Source: an uncultured Corynebacterium sp.
Lineage (GTDB): Bacteria > Actinomycetota > Actinomycetes > Mycobacteriales > Mycobacteriaceae
Length of the DNA: 32,551 bases
Assembly: GCF_945649885.1 (NCBI RefSeq)
Contig: NZ_CALZFS010000016.1
Span: 1-32,551 of the forward strand
Reading direction: 5' to 3'
Shown in pieces: positions 23,795 to 32,551 of this stretch. Under the pieces are notes generated by a model. That model was not told the DNA's origin. It saw only the letters and a program-made list of their open reading frames with translations, and did not search any database. Position 1 is the stretch's first letter. Each line of letters opens with the position of its first letter. Made by a program: the position numbers and the translations under genes.

Positions 23795-25158
23795 TGACCA
23801 CCACAATCGGCACCTCTGTGCAGGTTCGTGACTTCGGCTACCGACACTCCTCACGCAAGGAAGCAGCACTTGCCGGCATCAATCTGGATATCGCACCGGG
23901 TGAGCGCGTATTGCTCACCGGTGATTCCGGTTCCGGAAAATCCACTCTGCTCGCCGCACTGGCCGGTGTGCTCGGTGATGACACAGAGGGCGAGATTTTC
24001 GGTTCCATGCTTGTCGACGCCTCCTCCGTGGGCCTTGTCCTCCAGGACCCCGATTCGCAGGTTATCGCCTCCCGTATCGGTGATGATGTCGCCTTTGGAT
24101 GCGAAAATCTCCAGGTTCCCAGTGATCAGATCTGGCCACGGGTGGAGCAGGCTCTGGATATGGTTGGCCTTGACCTGCCGCTGCGCCATCCCACGAAGTA
24201 TCTTTCCGGTGGTCAGAAACAGCGCCTGGCACTGGCAGGGGTCATCGCCATGGGGGCACGCCTGATCCTGCTGGATGAACCCACCGCCAACCTGGATCCG
24301 GAGGGGCAACGTGAGGTGGTGGAGGCGGTTAACCGGGTGGTGGAACGCACCGGTGCGACTTTGATCGTGGTGGAACACCGGCATCAATTATGGTCGGGAC
24401 TGGTGGATCGTATCCTGCGGGTGGAGCAGGGAAATGTTCATGAAATCCAGGTTAGAGACCTGAAAAAGCCCACTAACCTGCCCAACAGGCGGGAGCCGGG
24501 GAGCACACCCCTGGTCACCGCGGATAGTCTTCTCACCCAGTGGGGCGCACCACGTACCTTCAGCATTCCGGAAGGGGCATCCACGGTGATCACCGGTGCT
24601 AACGGCTCTGGGAAAACCACCCTGGCACTGACCCTCGGTGGTCTGATCCAGCCGAAGAAGGGAAGCTTTGAGCTGTCCGACACCGTGCGGCAGGGGTTGA
24701 AGAAGCAGCCCCACCAGTGGCGGTCAGCGGAGCTTGCGCGTCGTATCGGAACAGTTTTTCAGGATCCGGAACATCAATTCGTGGCACGTACCGTCCGTGA
24801 TGAGATTGAGGTCGGTCCGAAGATCATGTCCGGAAAACGCCGGGGTACTGTTGATCCAGCCAGTGCTGAGAGGATCGAGGAGCTGCTTGACCGTCTCCGT
24901 CTGCGACATCTGGAACATGCTAATCCCTTCACTCTTTCTGGTGGGGAGAAGCGTCGACTGTCCGTGGCCACAGCGCTGGTGGCAGCTCCCAGACTGTTGA
25001 TCCTGGATGAACCGACCTTCGGACAGGACCCTGGTACCTTCCGGGAACTGGTGTGGATGTTGCGTGAACTGAAGGACACCACGATCATCTCGGTCACCCA
25101 TGATCCTGATTTCATCGCAGCGCTGGGCGATCACCACGTGGAGCTGAGCACCCTGTGA
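23794..25158 (+). CDS. ykoD: ECF transporter duplicated ATPase (YkoD)
   Basis: Two ABC modules: GDSGSGKSTLLAAL/YLSGGQKQRLALAG/LLDEPTANLD and GANGSGKTTLALTL/TLSGGEKRRLSVA/ILDEPTFGQDPG. Confidence 0.95.
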   Translation: MTTTIGTSVQVRDFGYRHSSRKEAALAGINLDIAPGERVLLTGDSGSGKSTLLAALAGVLGDDTEGEIFGSMLVDASSVGLVLQDPDSQVIASRIGDDVAFGCENLQVPSDQIWPRVEQALDMVGLDLPLRHPTKYLSGGQKQRLALAGVIAMGARLILLDEPTANLDPEGQREVVEAVNRVVERTGATLIVVEHRHQLWSGLVDRILRVEQGNVHEIQVRDLKKPTNLPNRREPGSTPLVTADSLLTQWGAPRTFSIPEGASTVITGANGSGKTTLALTLGGLIQPKKGSFELSDTVRQGLKKQPHQWRSAELARRIGTVFQDPEHQFVARTVRDEIEVGPKIMSGKRRGTVDPASAERIEELLDRLRLRHLEHANPFTLSGGEKRRLSVATALVAAPRLLILDEPTFGQDPGTFRELVWMLRELKDTTIISVTHDPDFIAALGDHHVELSTL

Positions 25159-25910
25159 ACTTGATCAGAGATATCAATCCTGTCACCCGCATTGCGGCGA
25201 TCATCGCCCTGACCACACCACTGTTGATCAGCGTGGATGTGGTTTCCGCAGGGATCGCGCTGGTGTCCACCATCCTTCTGGCACCACTGGTGGGGGTCAG
25301 CTGGAAGCAACTTCTCCAACGCGGCTGGCCACTGTTTTTGATCGCTCCCATCGCGGCTGTATCCATGGCGCTCTATGGTCGCCCGGAGGGTACGGAATAC
25401 TTCAGTTTCCTGCTGGCGCATGTCACAGAGAACTCACTGTCCCTGGCGTTGGCTATCGGCATCCGTGTGCTGGCCGTGGGGTTACCGGTGGTGGTGCTGC
25501 TTTCCCGGGTGGACCCCACTGACCTTGGTGACGGCCTGGCCCAGGTGTTGAAACTTCCCGAGCGCTTCGTCATCGGGGCTGTCGCCGGCGGTCGACTGAT
25601 CACCTTGTTCCGTGATGACTGGCAGTCCATGGACCGTTCACGACGTGCCCGCGGCATCGCGGATCAGGGCCGCATCCGGCACTTTTTCACCATGGCTTTC
25701 GGTCTGCTCGTGTTGTCCTTGCGGCGCGGTTCCAAACTGGCCACGGCCATGGAGGCCCGCGGTTTCGGGCGTAATGACTCCCGGACCTGGGCGCGGACCT
25801 CCACCGTGGGGCTTGTCGACGCCGCCGTCATTCTCACCTGCCTGGTCATCTCCACCGTGGCCATCGTGGTGTCAGTCCAGACCGGTTACTTCCGTTTTCT
25901 GGGTACATGA
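25155..25910 (+). CDS. ykoC: ECF transporter T component (YkoC/EcfT)
   Basis: Membrane protein with EcfT signature SMDRSRRARGI and EARGFGRNDSRTW; 4-nt overlap with ykoD. Confidence 0.93.
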   Translation: MNLIRDINPVTRIAAIIALTTPLLISVDVVSAGIALVSTILLAPLVGVSWKQLLQRGWPLFLIAPIAAVSMALYGRPEGTEYFSFLLAHVTENSLSLALAIGIRVLAVGLPVVVLLSRVDPTDLGDGLAQVLKLPERFVIGAVAGGRLITLFRDDWQSMDRSRRARGIADQGRIRHFFTMAFGLLVLSLRRGSKLATAMEARGFGRNDSRTWARTSTVGLVDAAVILTCLVISTVAIVVSVQTGYFRFLGT

Positions 25911-26386
25911 TGATCACCATCCTCATCGACGGACAGTCCGGTTCCGGAAAAACCACCCTAGCCCGCACACTGGCTTCAGATACCGGTTTCCAACTGGTGC
26001 ACCTGGATGACTTCTATCCTGGATGGGATGGGCTTGCCAAGGCACAGGAGATGGTTGCCCGTGACGTTCTCCACCCCACAACACCGGGATTCTGGCGTTG
26101 GGACTGGGTGGGGGAGCAAGCCTCAGAGTGGGTGGATATCCAGCCCGGGCACAGTCTCATCATTGAAGGATGTGGGGCGGTGAGCGGGGCGTCGATAAGT
26201 GCTGCGCAGGCGCTGGGTGAGGTGATCACCGTGAGGATCACCGGGCCTGAAGCGCTGCGCAAACAGCGTGCCCTGACACGTGACCCCGACTACGCGCCCT
26301 GGTGGGACATGTGGGCCATGCAGGAACGTGAACACTGTGCAGGACCTGGAAATGTGCCGGTGGACCACGTGTTAGAGTTGGGCTGA
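25907..26386 (+). CDS. P-loop kinase-like protein (uridine kinase-like)
   Basis: IDGQSGSGKTTLARTLASDTGFQLVHLDDFYPGWDGLAKA; ATGATGA 4-nt overlap with ykoC. Confidence 0.85.
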   Translation: MMITILIDGQSGSGKTTLARTLASDTGFQLVHLDDFYPGWDGLAKAQEMVARDVLHPTTPGFWRWDWVGEQASEWVDIQPGHSLIIEGCGAVSGASISAAQALGEVITVRITGPEALRKQRALTRDPDYAPWWDMWAMQEREHCAGPGNVPVDHVLELG

Positions 26387-26463
26387 ATGCAGGGGACGAC
26401 CTCTGTCATTTCTGATATCTGCTGGGGACGGCCCCTGAATCTAAGCAAGAAGGACATGAGGCT

Positions 26464-27537
26464 ATGCCGTCCACATCTTTTTCCACATCCTTCATTGACT
26501 ACGCGCGCATCATCCTCGGCTGGGCCACAGTCGCGCTGTTTCTCCTGCTCGCACTCCCCGGGCCGCCGGCGCTCCTGCTGACTGTCATCATCGCCGTCAT
26601 TCTCTTCTGCTCCTTCGGGGTGGTGAAACAGGCCGAACGCCTGGCGGTGATCCTGGGTGATCCCTATGGTTCGTTAGTGCTGACACTCTCGATCGTGATC
26701 ATTGAGGTCATCCTCATCGCCGCAGTCATGCTGGGGCCGGGGGAGTCCGCCAGCATCGCACGCGACTCCGTGATGGCGGTATCCATGATCATCATGGCCC
26801 TGGTGGTCGGTGTGTCCTTCCTGGTCGGCGGGCTCAGGCACGGTGCCCTGATCCATAACGGAACCGGTGCGCAGACCTACCTGACCCTGATCCTGCTGCT
26901 CTCCGCGGTGGCCTTCGCGGTACCTGCATTCCTCAGCGACGAGGGTGACTATGCCCCTGCCCAGGGGATCACCGTCGCGGTGTGCACAATGGTGCTTTAT
27001 GCCTTCTTCCTGTGGCGTCAGATGGGCGCGCAGGCCACAGACTTCCAGGACTCTGAGGCGATGGGCCCCACAGCACCGGCCTTCCATGGTGAGGTGATCT
27101 TCCGCATTGCCCTCCTGGTGGTGACGGTACTGCCGATCGTGTGGCTCTCCCATGACATGGCCGGGCTGATGGACACCACCCTGACACAATTCGGGGCACC
27201 GATCGCACTTGCCGGCCTGGTGATCGCCATGATCGTCTTCCTGCCGGAAACCATCACCACGGTCCGAGCCGCCTGGGGTGCGGAAACCCAGCGCGTGATC
27301 AACCTGGCCCACGGGGCACTGGTATCCACCCTGGGCCTGACCATCCCTTCCGTGCTTATCATCGGCAATCTCACCGGCCAGCAGGTCATCCTGGGGGAAA
27401 CACCCATCAACCTGCTGCTCCTGGGTGCCACCATTGCTGTCACCGGCGTGATATTCAGCGCTCGGAAGATCACCGCGGTGCATGGTGCGGTGCTGCTGAT
27501 GCTGTTCGGCATCTACATGATGGCCCTGCTGGCTTAA
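26464..27537 (+). CDS. chaA: Calcium/sodium:proton antiporter (ChaA-like, CaCA family)
   Basis: Multi-TM with SIVIIEVILIAAVMLGPGESASIARDSVMAVSMIIMALVVGVSFLVGGLRHG and IAMIVFLPETITTVRAAWGAETQRVINLAHGALVSTLGLTIPSV. Confidence 0.92.
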   Translation: MPSTSFSTSFIDYARIILGWATVALFLLLALPGPPALLLTVIIAVILFCSFGVVKQAERLAVILGDPYGSLVLTLSIVIIEVILIAAVMLGPGESASIARDSVMAVSMIIMALVVGVSFLVGGLRHGALIHNGTGAQTYLTLILLLSAVAFAVPAFLSDEGDYAPAQGITVAVCTMVLYAFFLWRQMGAQATDFQDSEAMGPTAPAFHGEVIFRIALLVVTVLPIVWLSHDMAGLMDTTLTQFGAPIALAGLVIAMIVFLPETITTVRAAWGAETQRVINLAHGALVSTLGLTIPSVLIIGNLTGQQVILGETPINLLLLGATIAVTGVIFSARKITAVHGAVLLMLFGIYMMALLA

Positions 27538-27559
27538 GACTTCTGAGTACGGTGGGGGT

Positions 27560-28294
27560 ATGAACACTACAGTGGAACAATTTGATTGGCATGAATGGAA
27601 GAAAGTCCTCGTGGTGGTCGCCCACCCCGATGACCCGGAATACGGACTCTCTGCCGCAGTACGGGAATGGACCAACGCCGGGGTGGAAGTGGCCTATCTC
27701 CTGCTCACCCACGGTGAAGCTGGAATCCAAGGGATGGACCCATCAGAGGTCGGAGCGTTACGCGCCGCGGAACAGCGTAAAGCATGTGAAGAAGTCGGCG
27801 TGACAGACCTTGAGATCCTCAACCATCCGGATTCCATGCTGGTCTACAACCTGGAACTGCGACGAGACATCGCCCGGGCCATCAGGCGACAACGCCCCGA
27901 TGCGGTGATCGTGCCCAACTTTGATGTGGAAGCCTATGGCGGACTCAACCAGGCAGACCACCGGGTGGCCGGCCTGGCCACCATTGACGGTGCCCGCGAC
28001 GCCGCAAACCCCTGGGCCCAGCGTGAACTTCTGGACGTGGAGGAACTTCAACCTTGGAGCACCGCTAAGCTTCTGGTGGCAGGCGTACCCGACCCCACCC
28101 ATGTGGTGGCGGTGTCTTCTGAATCAGTGGATGCCGGTGTGGCCTCATTGCACGCCCATGTGGACTACCTCAAGGCACTCCCAGATCACCCCAAGCCGGA
28201 GGAATTCATTCCAGAGACACTACGTCAGGGAGCAGAACTGCTGGAAGACCCATCCGTGGAATTTGCCATGACATTTCGCGTATTCGACGTATAA
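27560..28294 (+). CDS. PIG-L family deacetylase (LmbE/MshB-like)
   Basis: LVVVAHPDDPEYGLSAAVREW, LLTHGEAG, RAAEQRKACEEVGV and LNQADHRVAGLATIDGARDAANP. Confidence 0.93.
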   Translation: MNTTVEQFDWHEWKKVLVVVAHPDDPEYGLSAAVREWTNAGVEVAYLLLTHGEAGIQGMDPSEVGALRAAEQRKACEEVGVTDLEILNHPDSMLVYNLELRRDIARAIRRQRPDAVIVPNFDVEAYGGLNQADHRVAGLATIDGARDAANPWAQRELLDVEELQPWSTAKLLVAGVPDPTHVVAVSSESVDAGVASLHAHVDYLKALPDHPKPEEFIPETLRQGAELLEDPSVEFAMTFRVFDV

Positions 28295-28995
28295 GGGAGT
28301 GTCAACTTACGGATTGCCAGGGTCAACAGGACCCAGGCGATGCCCAGGAGGAAGAGCTCCGCCACGATGTAGAAGGGCCAGCCACCCAGATGATCAAGGA
28401 TGGAATCCACCGCAGGTTCATGGGAGAGGTAGCCATAATTGGCCCCGGTGATCTGATTGACCAGCAGGCAGAGAACGCCCCAGGCAATGGTGATGAATAT
28501 GGTGACCGCGAGATCCACGGCGCCCGGTTTGCACCCCAGGCTGAAGATGAACACCACGGCGGCAACCAGCACCACGATGTGGAGGAACCAGTAGAAGAAA
28601 GCTTCCATCCAGGGCACCGTGTAGTAGTTGAGATCAGGGGACAGTAACGACATCAGGTTGAGCGTCAGACCCCAGAAGATGGTGAGCGAGACCGCCCACC
28701 GGGCACGGGTGATCAGCGCGATCGCTGTGATCACCCGCAGAACATCTGAGAAGTGGAACGGCAGTGACTGATCCAGGGTGAAGTTTCCGGGCAGGACACC
28801 CCAGGCAGCCCAGAAGACGGCCGTAGTCAGAAAGACCCACCCTGCGGGTTTCAGAAGCTGTGGATGCCGGCGGATCAAGGGAACCGCGATGAGAATGCAG
28901 ACAAGCGTGAGCACCAGGAAGCTCCAGTGTTCAATTCCATACTGGGGCATGTGGCCAATGGAATCCATGACTGTGGCCTGAACCTGATGTTGCAC
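28225..28995 (-). CDS. TIGR02206/YwaF-like membrane protein
   Basis: IEHWSFLVLTLVCILIAVPLIRRH, LPFHFSDVLRVITAIALIT, LTLNLMSLLSPDLNYYTVPWMEAFFYWFLHIVVLVAAVV and GANYGYLSHEPAVDSILDHLGGWPFYIVAELF. Confidence 0.88.
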   Translation of the reverse strand: MQHQVQATVMDSIGHMPQYGIEHWSFLVLTLVCILIAVPLIRRHPQLLKPAGWVFLTTAVFWAAWGVLPGNFTLDQSLPFHFSDVLRVITAIALITRARWAVSLTIFWGLTLNLMSLLSPDLNYYTVPWMEAFFYWFLHIVVLVAAVVFIFSLGCKPGAVDLAVTIFITIAWGVLCLLVNQITGANYGYLSHEPAVDSILDHLGGWPFYIVAELFLLGIAWVLLTLAIRKLTLPYTSNTRNVMANSTDGSSSSSAP

Positions 28996-29089
28996 GCGAT
29001 ACTGCCTTCTCTGACAACCAAATAATGAGCGGGGTCATTTAGTTGATATGGAACCTAAATTCTAGTTGAGAAATTTCCCTCTCAATAGT

Positions 29090-31435
29090 TTAACCGGTGA
29101 GATACTGTTTCAGATACCTGGCCGTGGGGGTTTCTTCTTCCAGTAGCTCCGCGGGTGTACCTTCAAAAACGACCCGGCCGCCATCAGAACCAGCACCCGG
29201 ACCAACATCAATGATGTGATCCGCATGCGCCAACACACCCAGATGATGCTCAATGATGATGACAGATTTTCCAGATTCCACCAGTGAATCAAACAGGGTG
29301 AGCAGTATTTTCACATCAGCAAGGTGTAACCCCGTGGTCGGCTCATCCAGGATGAAAGTGGTGGCCTTATCCGCCATGTGGGTTGCCAACTTCAGCCGCT
29401 GACGCTCACCACCTGAAAGCGTGGACAGTGGTTGCCCCAGCGCGATATAGCCCAGTCCGACATCGACCAGCCGTTTCGCGATCTTCGCCGCAGCGGGAAT
29501 CTTCGATTCACCTGCCGTGAAAAACTCCAGGGCCTTCACAGCAGGCATCCCGAGCACCTCTGCAATATCCTTCCCTCCGAAGTGATAGGCCAGCACAGCG
29601 TCATCAAAACGCCTACCCTCGCACACCTCACAGGCCGTGGACGCCCCGGCCATCATCCCCAGGTCCACAGAAATCACGCCCGCGCCCTTGCAGTTGGCAC
29701 ATGCCCCTTCCGAATTTGCCGAGAACAATGCTGGCTTCACCCCGTTCTCCTTGGCAAAAGCCTTACGGATCGAATCCAGCATCCCCGTGTAAGTCGCCGG
29801 ATTGGAACGGTTGGAACCATGAATGGATGACTGATCTACAAACACAAAGGATTCATCGCGCGGAATCTCCGCCACCAGGGAAGACTTTCCGGAACCGGCG
29901 ACACCACTGATCACGGTGAGCACACCGAGTGGAATATCAACATCAACATTGTGCAGATTGTTGCGGTTGGCACCCCGGAGGGACAAGACACCTTCAGGGC
30001 TGCGGAAAGAATCCTTCAACCGGGCGCGGTCATGGAAATAACGACCGGTGACCGTATCCGACTGCTCCAGCTCGGCCACACTTCCTTCAAACTGGATCTC
30101 ACCACCACTGGCACCAGCACCGGGGCCGAGATCAACCACGTGATCGGCAATAGCAATGGTCTCCGGCTTATGCTCCACCACCAGGACCGTATTGCCCTTA
30201 TTGCGCAGATCCAGGAGTAAATGGTTCATACGCTCAATATCGTGGGCATGCAGGCCAGCGGTGGGCTCATCAAAAACATAGGTGACATCGGTCAGTGGCG
30301 ACCCCAGGTGGCGGATCATCTTGGTTCGCTGTGCCTCACCACCGGACAGGGTTCCTGCCGGACGATCCAACTGCAGATAACCCAGACCGATGGCGACGAA
30401 ATTCTCCAGGGTCTCAGTCAACCCCCTGAGTAGTGGAGCCACCTCCGGGGCATCCACCGACTTGATCCACTCAGCCAGCTCACGGACCTCCATGGAACAG
30501 AGATCTGCAATGTTCTTCCCATTGATCCGGGAATCCAGGGCATGCTGCGCCAGACGGGTACCGCCGCATTCTGGGCAGGGGACAAAGATGACAGCCCGGT
30601 CCACAAATGTCCGGATGTGTTTCTGCATTCCTTCCGGGTCCTTGTTCAACATTGATTTCCGGATGCGGAGCAACAGCCCCTCATAGGTCATGTTGATCCC
30701 TGCGATCTTCAACTTGGTGGGCTCCAGGTGCAGGAAATCATGCAGTTCCTCCTCGGTGAAATCCTTGATTGGTTTATCAGCGGGGAAGAGGCCTGATTCG
30801 GCATACATCCGCTGATTCCACCCACCGGTGGTGTAGCCGGGAATGGTCAGGGCACCGTCCTCGAGGGAGAGGTCGGCGTCATAAAGCTCCTCGAGTTTGA
30901 TCTCGGAGGCTCGCCCCATGCCGGAACATGCCGGGCACATGCCACCTGTGCGTTTGAAGGAGACTTTCTCCTTCTTGGCGTCACTATTCTTCCCCACCGT
31001 GATGGCGCCGGAGGCTGACACGGATGGCACATTGAAGGAATAGGCACCCGGGCCACCTGCGTTGGGTTCAGCGATGCGGGAGAAAAGAATGCGCAACATT
31101 GCGGTGGCGTCAGTTGCCGTTCCCACGGTGGAACGTGGATTGCTGCCCATCTGCTCCTGATCAACAATGATCGCGGTGGTGATGCCCTCTAGGAGATCAA
31201 CATCCGGACGGGCAAGTGTGGGCATGAACCCCTGAACAAAGGCACTGTAGGTTTCATTGATCAGACGCTGGGATTCAGCGGCGATGGTGCCAAATACCAG
31301 GGAGGATTTTCCAGATCCGGAGACACCGGTGAACACCGTCAAACGGCGTTTGGGGATATCCACTGAAATATTCTTGAGATTATTTTCATGGGCTCCGTGG
31401 ACGCGGATCATGTCATGGGAATCAGCTGAATGCAT
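29090..31435 (-). CDS. UvrA-like ABC ATPase (short excinuclease A paralogue)
   Basis: IRVHGAHENNLKNISVDIPKRRLTVFTGVSGSGKSSLVFGTIAAESQR, TLSGGEAQRTKMIRHLGS, TLSGGERQRLKLATHM and FILDEPTTGLHLADVKILL. About 781 aa from ATG 31435 (ORF opens at 31477). Confidence 0.93.
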   Translation of the reverse strand: MHSADSHDMIRVHGAHENNLKNISVDIPKRRLTVFTGVSGSGKSSLVFGTIAAESQRLINETYSAFVQGFMPTLARPDVDLLEGITTAIIVDQEQMGSNPRSTVGTATDATAMLRILFSRIAEPNAGGPGAYSFNVPSVSASGAITVGKNSDAKKEKVSFKRTGGMCPACSGMGRASEIKLEELYDADLSLEDGALTIPGYTTGGWNQRMYAESGLFPADKPIKDFTEEELHDFLHLEPTKLKIAGINMTYEGLLLRIRKSMLNKDPEGMQKHIRTFVDRAVIFVPCPECGGTRLAQHALDSRINGKNIADLCSMEVRELAEWIKSVDAPEVAPLLRGLTETLENFVAIGLGYLQLDRPAGTLSGGEAQRTKMIRHLGSPLTDVTYVFDEPTAGLHAHDIERMNHLLLDLRNKGNTVLVVEHKPETIAIADHVVDLGPGAGASGGEIQFEGSVAELEQSDTVTGRYFHDRARLKDSFRSPEGVLSLRGANRNNLHNVDVDIPLGVLTVISGVAGSGKSSLVAEIPRDESFVFVDQSSIHGSNRSNPATYTGMLDSIRKAFAKENGVKPALFSANSEGACANCKGAGVISVDLGMMAGASTACEVCEGRRFDDAVLAYHFGGKDIAEVLGMPAVKALEFFTAGESKIPAAAKIAKRLVDVGLGYIALGQPLSTLSGGERQRLKLATHMADKATTFILDEPTTGLHLADVKILLTLFDSLVESGKSVIIIEHHLGVLAHADHIIDVGPGAGSDGGRVVFEGTPAELLEEETPTARYLKQYLTG

Positions 31436-31585
31436 AAGCCAGAGTCTACGTCCCGCAGGTGGACACACGACCGGCACTCAAGAAGCCCACTGCGATTCCA
31501 TTCCGTCGCAGGGAAGGAAAGACCAGCTTAAATACTAGAAAAGAGCCCTTTGAAAAATTTCATGGCAGGGCTGGTGCGTTCTCCC

Positions 31586-31591
31586 TACGAT
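31586..31591 (+). promoter_or_regulatory. Predicted -10 element (TACGAT) of tpx
   Basis: TACGAT ends 6 nt before ATG 31598, with no SD between. Confidence 0.4.
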
Positions 31592-31597
31592 GGTGGC

Positions 31598-32095
31598 ATG
31601 GCAACGACTCATTTTAATGGTACTGAAACCCCAACTTCCGGCAACCTCCCAGCAGTGGGGGATGCACTCCCTGACTTCACCGTGGTTGACACCAACCTGG
31701 GCGAGGTTTCCCTCGCTGACCTGAAGGGCAAGAAGATTGTTCTGAACATCTTCCCATCCGTGGACACCGGCGTCTGTGCAGCTTCTGTCCGACAGTTCAA
31801 TGAAGAAGCATCCAAGCTGGACAACACCACCGTGCTGTGCGTATCCAAGGACCTTCCTTTCGCCCTGGGTCGCTTCTGTGGTGCTGAGAACATTGAGAAC
31901 GTCACCGCAGCTTCCGCCTTCCGCTCATCCTTCGGCGAGGATCTCGGTCTGGTTCTGGAAGGCTCCCCACTGAAGGGCCTTTTCGCCCGCACCGTCATCG
32001 TGGCCGATGAGGATGGAAAGGTCACCTACACCCAGTTGGTCGACGAGGTCACGACCGAACCTGATTATGACGCTGCCATCGCAGCCCTGAACTAG
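31598..32095 (+). CDS. tpx: Thiol peroxidase
   Basis: [102 protein letters not shown]; conserved Cys in [12 protein letters not shown]. Confidence 0.96.
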   Translation: MATTHFNGTETPTSGNLPAVGDALPDFTVVDTNLGEVSLADLKGKKIVLNIFPSVDTGVCAASVRQFNEEASKLDNTTVLCVSKDLPFALGRFCGAENIENVTAASAFRSSFGEDLGLVLEGSPLKGLFARTVIVADEDGKVTYTQLVDEVTTEPDYDAAIAALN

Positions 32096-32120
32096 GTCCC
32101 CCCTCGACCACCTTTTAGAC

Positions 32121-32173
32121 AATAAAGAACACCTTGCAAGTTCATCCATTGAATTTGCAAGGTGTTCTTTATT
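32121..32173. terminator. Bidirectional rho-independent terminator between convergent genes
   Basis: Perfect 19-bp inverted repeat AATAAAGAACACCTTGCAA (32121-32139) / TTGCAAGGTGTTCTTTATT (32155-32173) with a 15-nt loop. Confidence 0.9.
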
Positions 32174-32551
32174 TAAACCCTACGCGCTTCTTCGACTACT
32201 TCAGTAGCCTCCACCACAGGGGTGGGCTCAGGTTCTGTTGTTGGTGGATCGTCATCTGGTGCCAGTACACCCCAGATGGGGATGCCATCAGTCGGGATGA
32301 TGATATCCGGATGCCAGGGGGTTTCTTCTGGCGGGGGAGTCGTGGACGTGGGTGTGTCTTCCGGCTCTCGTGTTGTGGTTATGGATTTATCCGGCAGCAG
32401 GTCCCACAGAGGTGGAGTCCAATCGGATTCAGCATCATTATTATCGGATTCTGCTGAACGTGTTGGTTCAGGTGAGCGTTCCAGTGTCGAGGGGAGGGGG
32501 GACAGAATCTCTTCTAGTTCTGAAGCGGTGATGCTGCCTGATATGACCTCA
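32173..32551 (-). CDS. Pro/Thr/Glu-rich protein, C-terminal part (truncated by window edge)
   Basis: Minus frame open from the window edge: EVISGSITASELEEILSPLPSTLERSPEPTRSAESDNNDAESDWTPPLWDLLPDKSITTTREPEDTPTSTTPPPEETPWHPDIIIPTDGIPIWGVLAPDDDPPTTEPEPTPVVEATEVVEEARRV*. Absent from the ORF track because its start is outside the window. Confidence 0.75.
   Translation of the reverse strand, partial: EVISGSITASELEEILSPLPSTLERSPEPTRSAESDNNDAESDWTPPLWDLLPDKSITTTREPEDTPTSTTPPPEETPWHPDIIIPTDGIPIWGVLAPDDDPPTTEPEPTPVVEATEVVEEARRV

Noticed and set aside
26674-27675. 333-aa minus-strand ORF opposite chaA
   Set aside because: Gln/His/Gly-rich composition typical of antisense frames over a hydrophobic membrane-protein gene; no recognisable domain.
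29066-29090. Hairpin TTGAGA-N8-TCTCAA after the UvrA-like gene as a terminator
   Set aside because: Only a 6-bp AT-rich stem and no good U-tract; too weak to call.

Overview
This 32.5 kb window looks like chromosomal DNA from a Corynebacterium close to C. glutamicum. That rests on the gene content: an ndnR-nadA-nadC-nadS NAD operon, pobA, a TPP-riboswitch-ykoEDC operon, chaA and tpx. It is mostly housekeeping and metabolic genes. There is no CRISPR array, rRNA, tRNA, prophage or complete IS element. The observations I rate highest are: (1) a DUF156 (CsoR/CstR-like) regulator that lacks the copper-ligand His. A GATACCC-N4-GGGTATC palindrome sits in the promoter of a tiny Cys-rich protein gene, and a related site lies upstream of the regulator itself, which suggests a small undescribed regulon; (2) a four-gene operon that begins with an unannotated 50-aa acidic protein (motif DESFPSSDPP), followed by CinA/PncC, a Zn-ADH and a YdaP-like TPP enzyme; (3) about 1 kb of decaying genes (a methyltransferase and an SDR) plus a second pseudogene-like remnant near 19.4-19.7 kb; (4) a possible leaderless uORF ending 1 nt before a VOC gene; (5) an inverted-repeat operator candidate upstream of pobA; (6) a lipoate ligase whose accessory domain appears to be N-terminal. 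All calls come from reading the sequence and from family knowledge. No searches were run.
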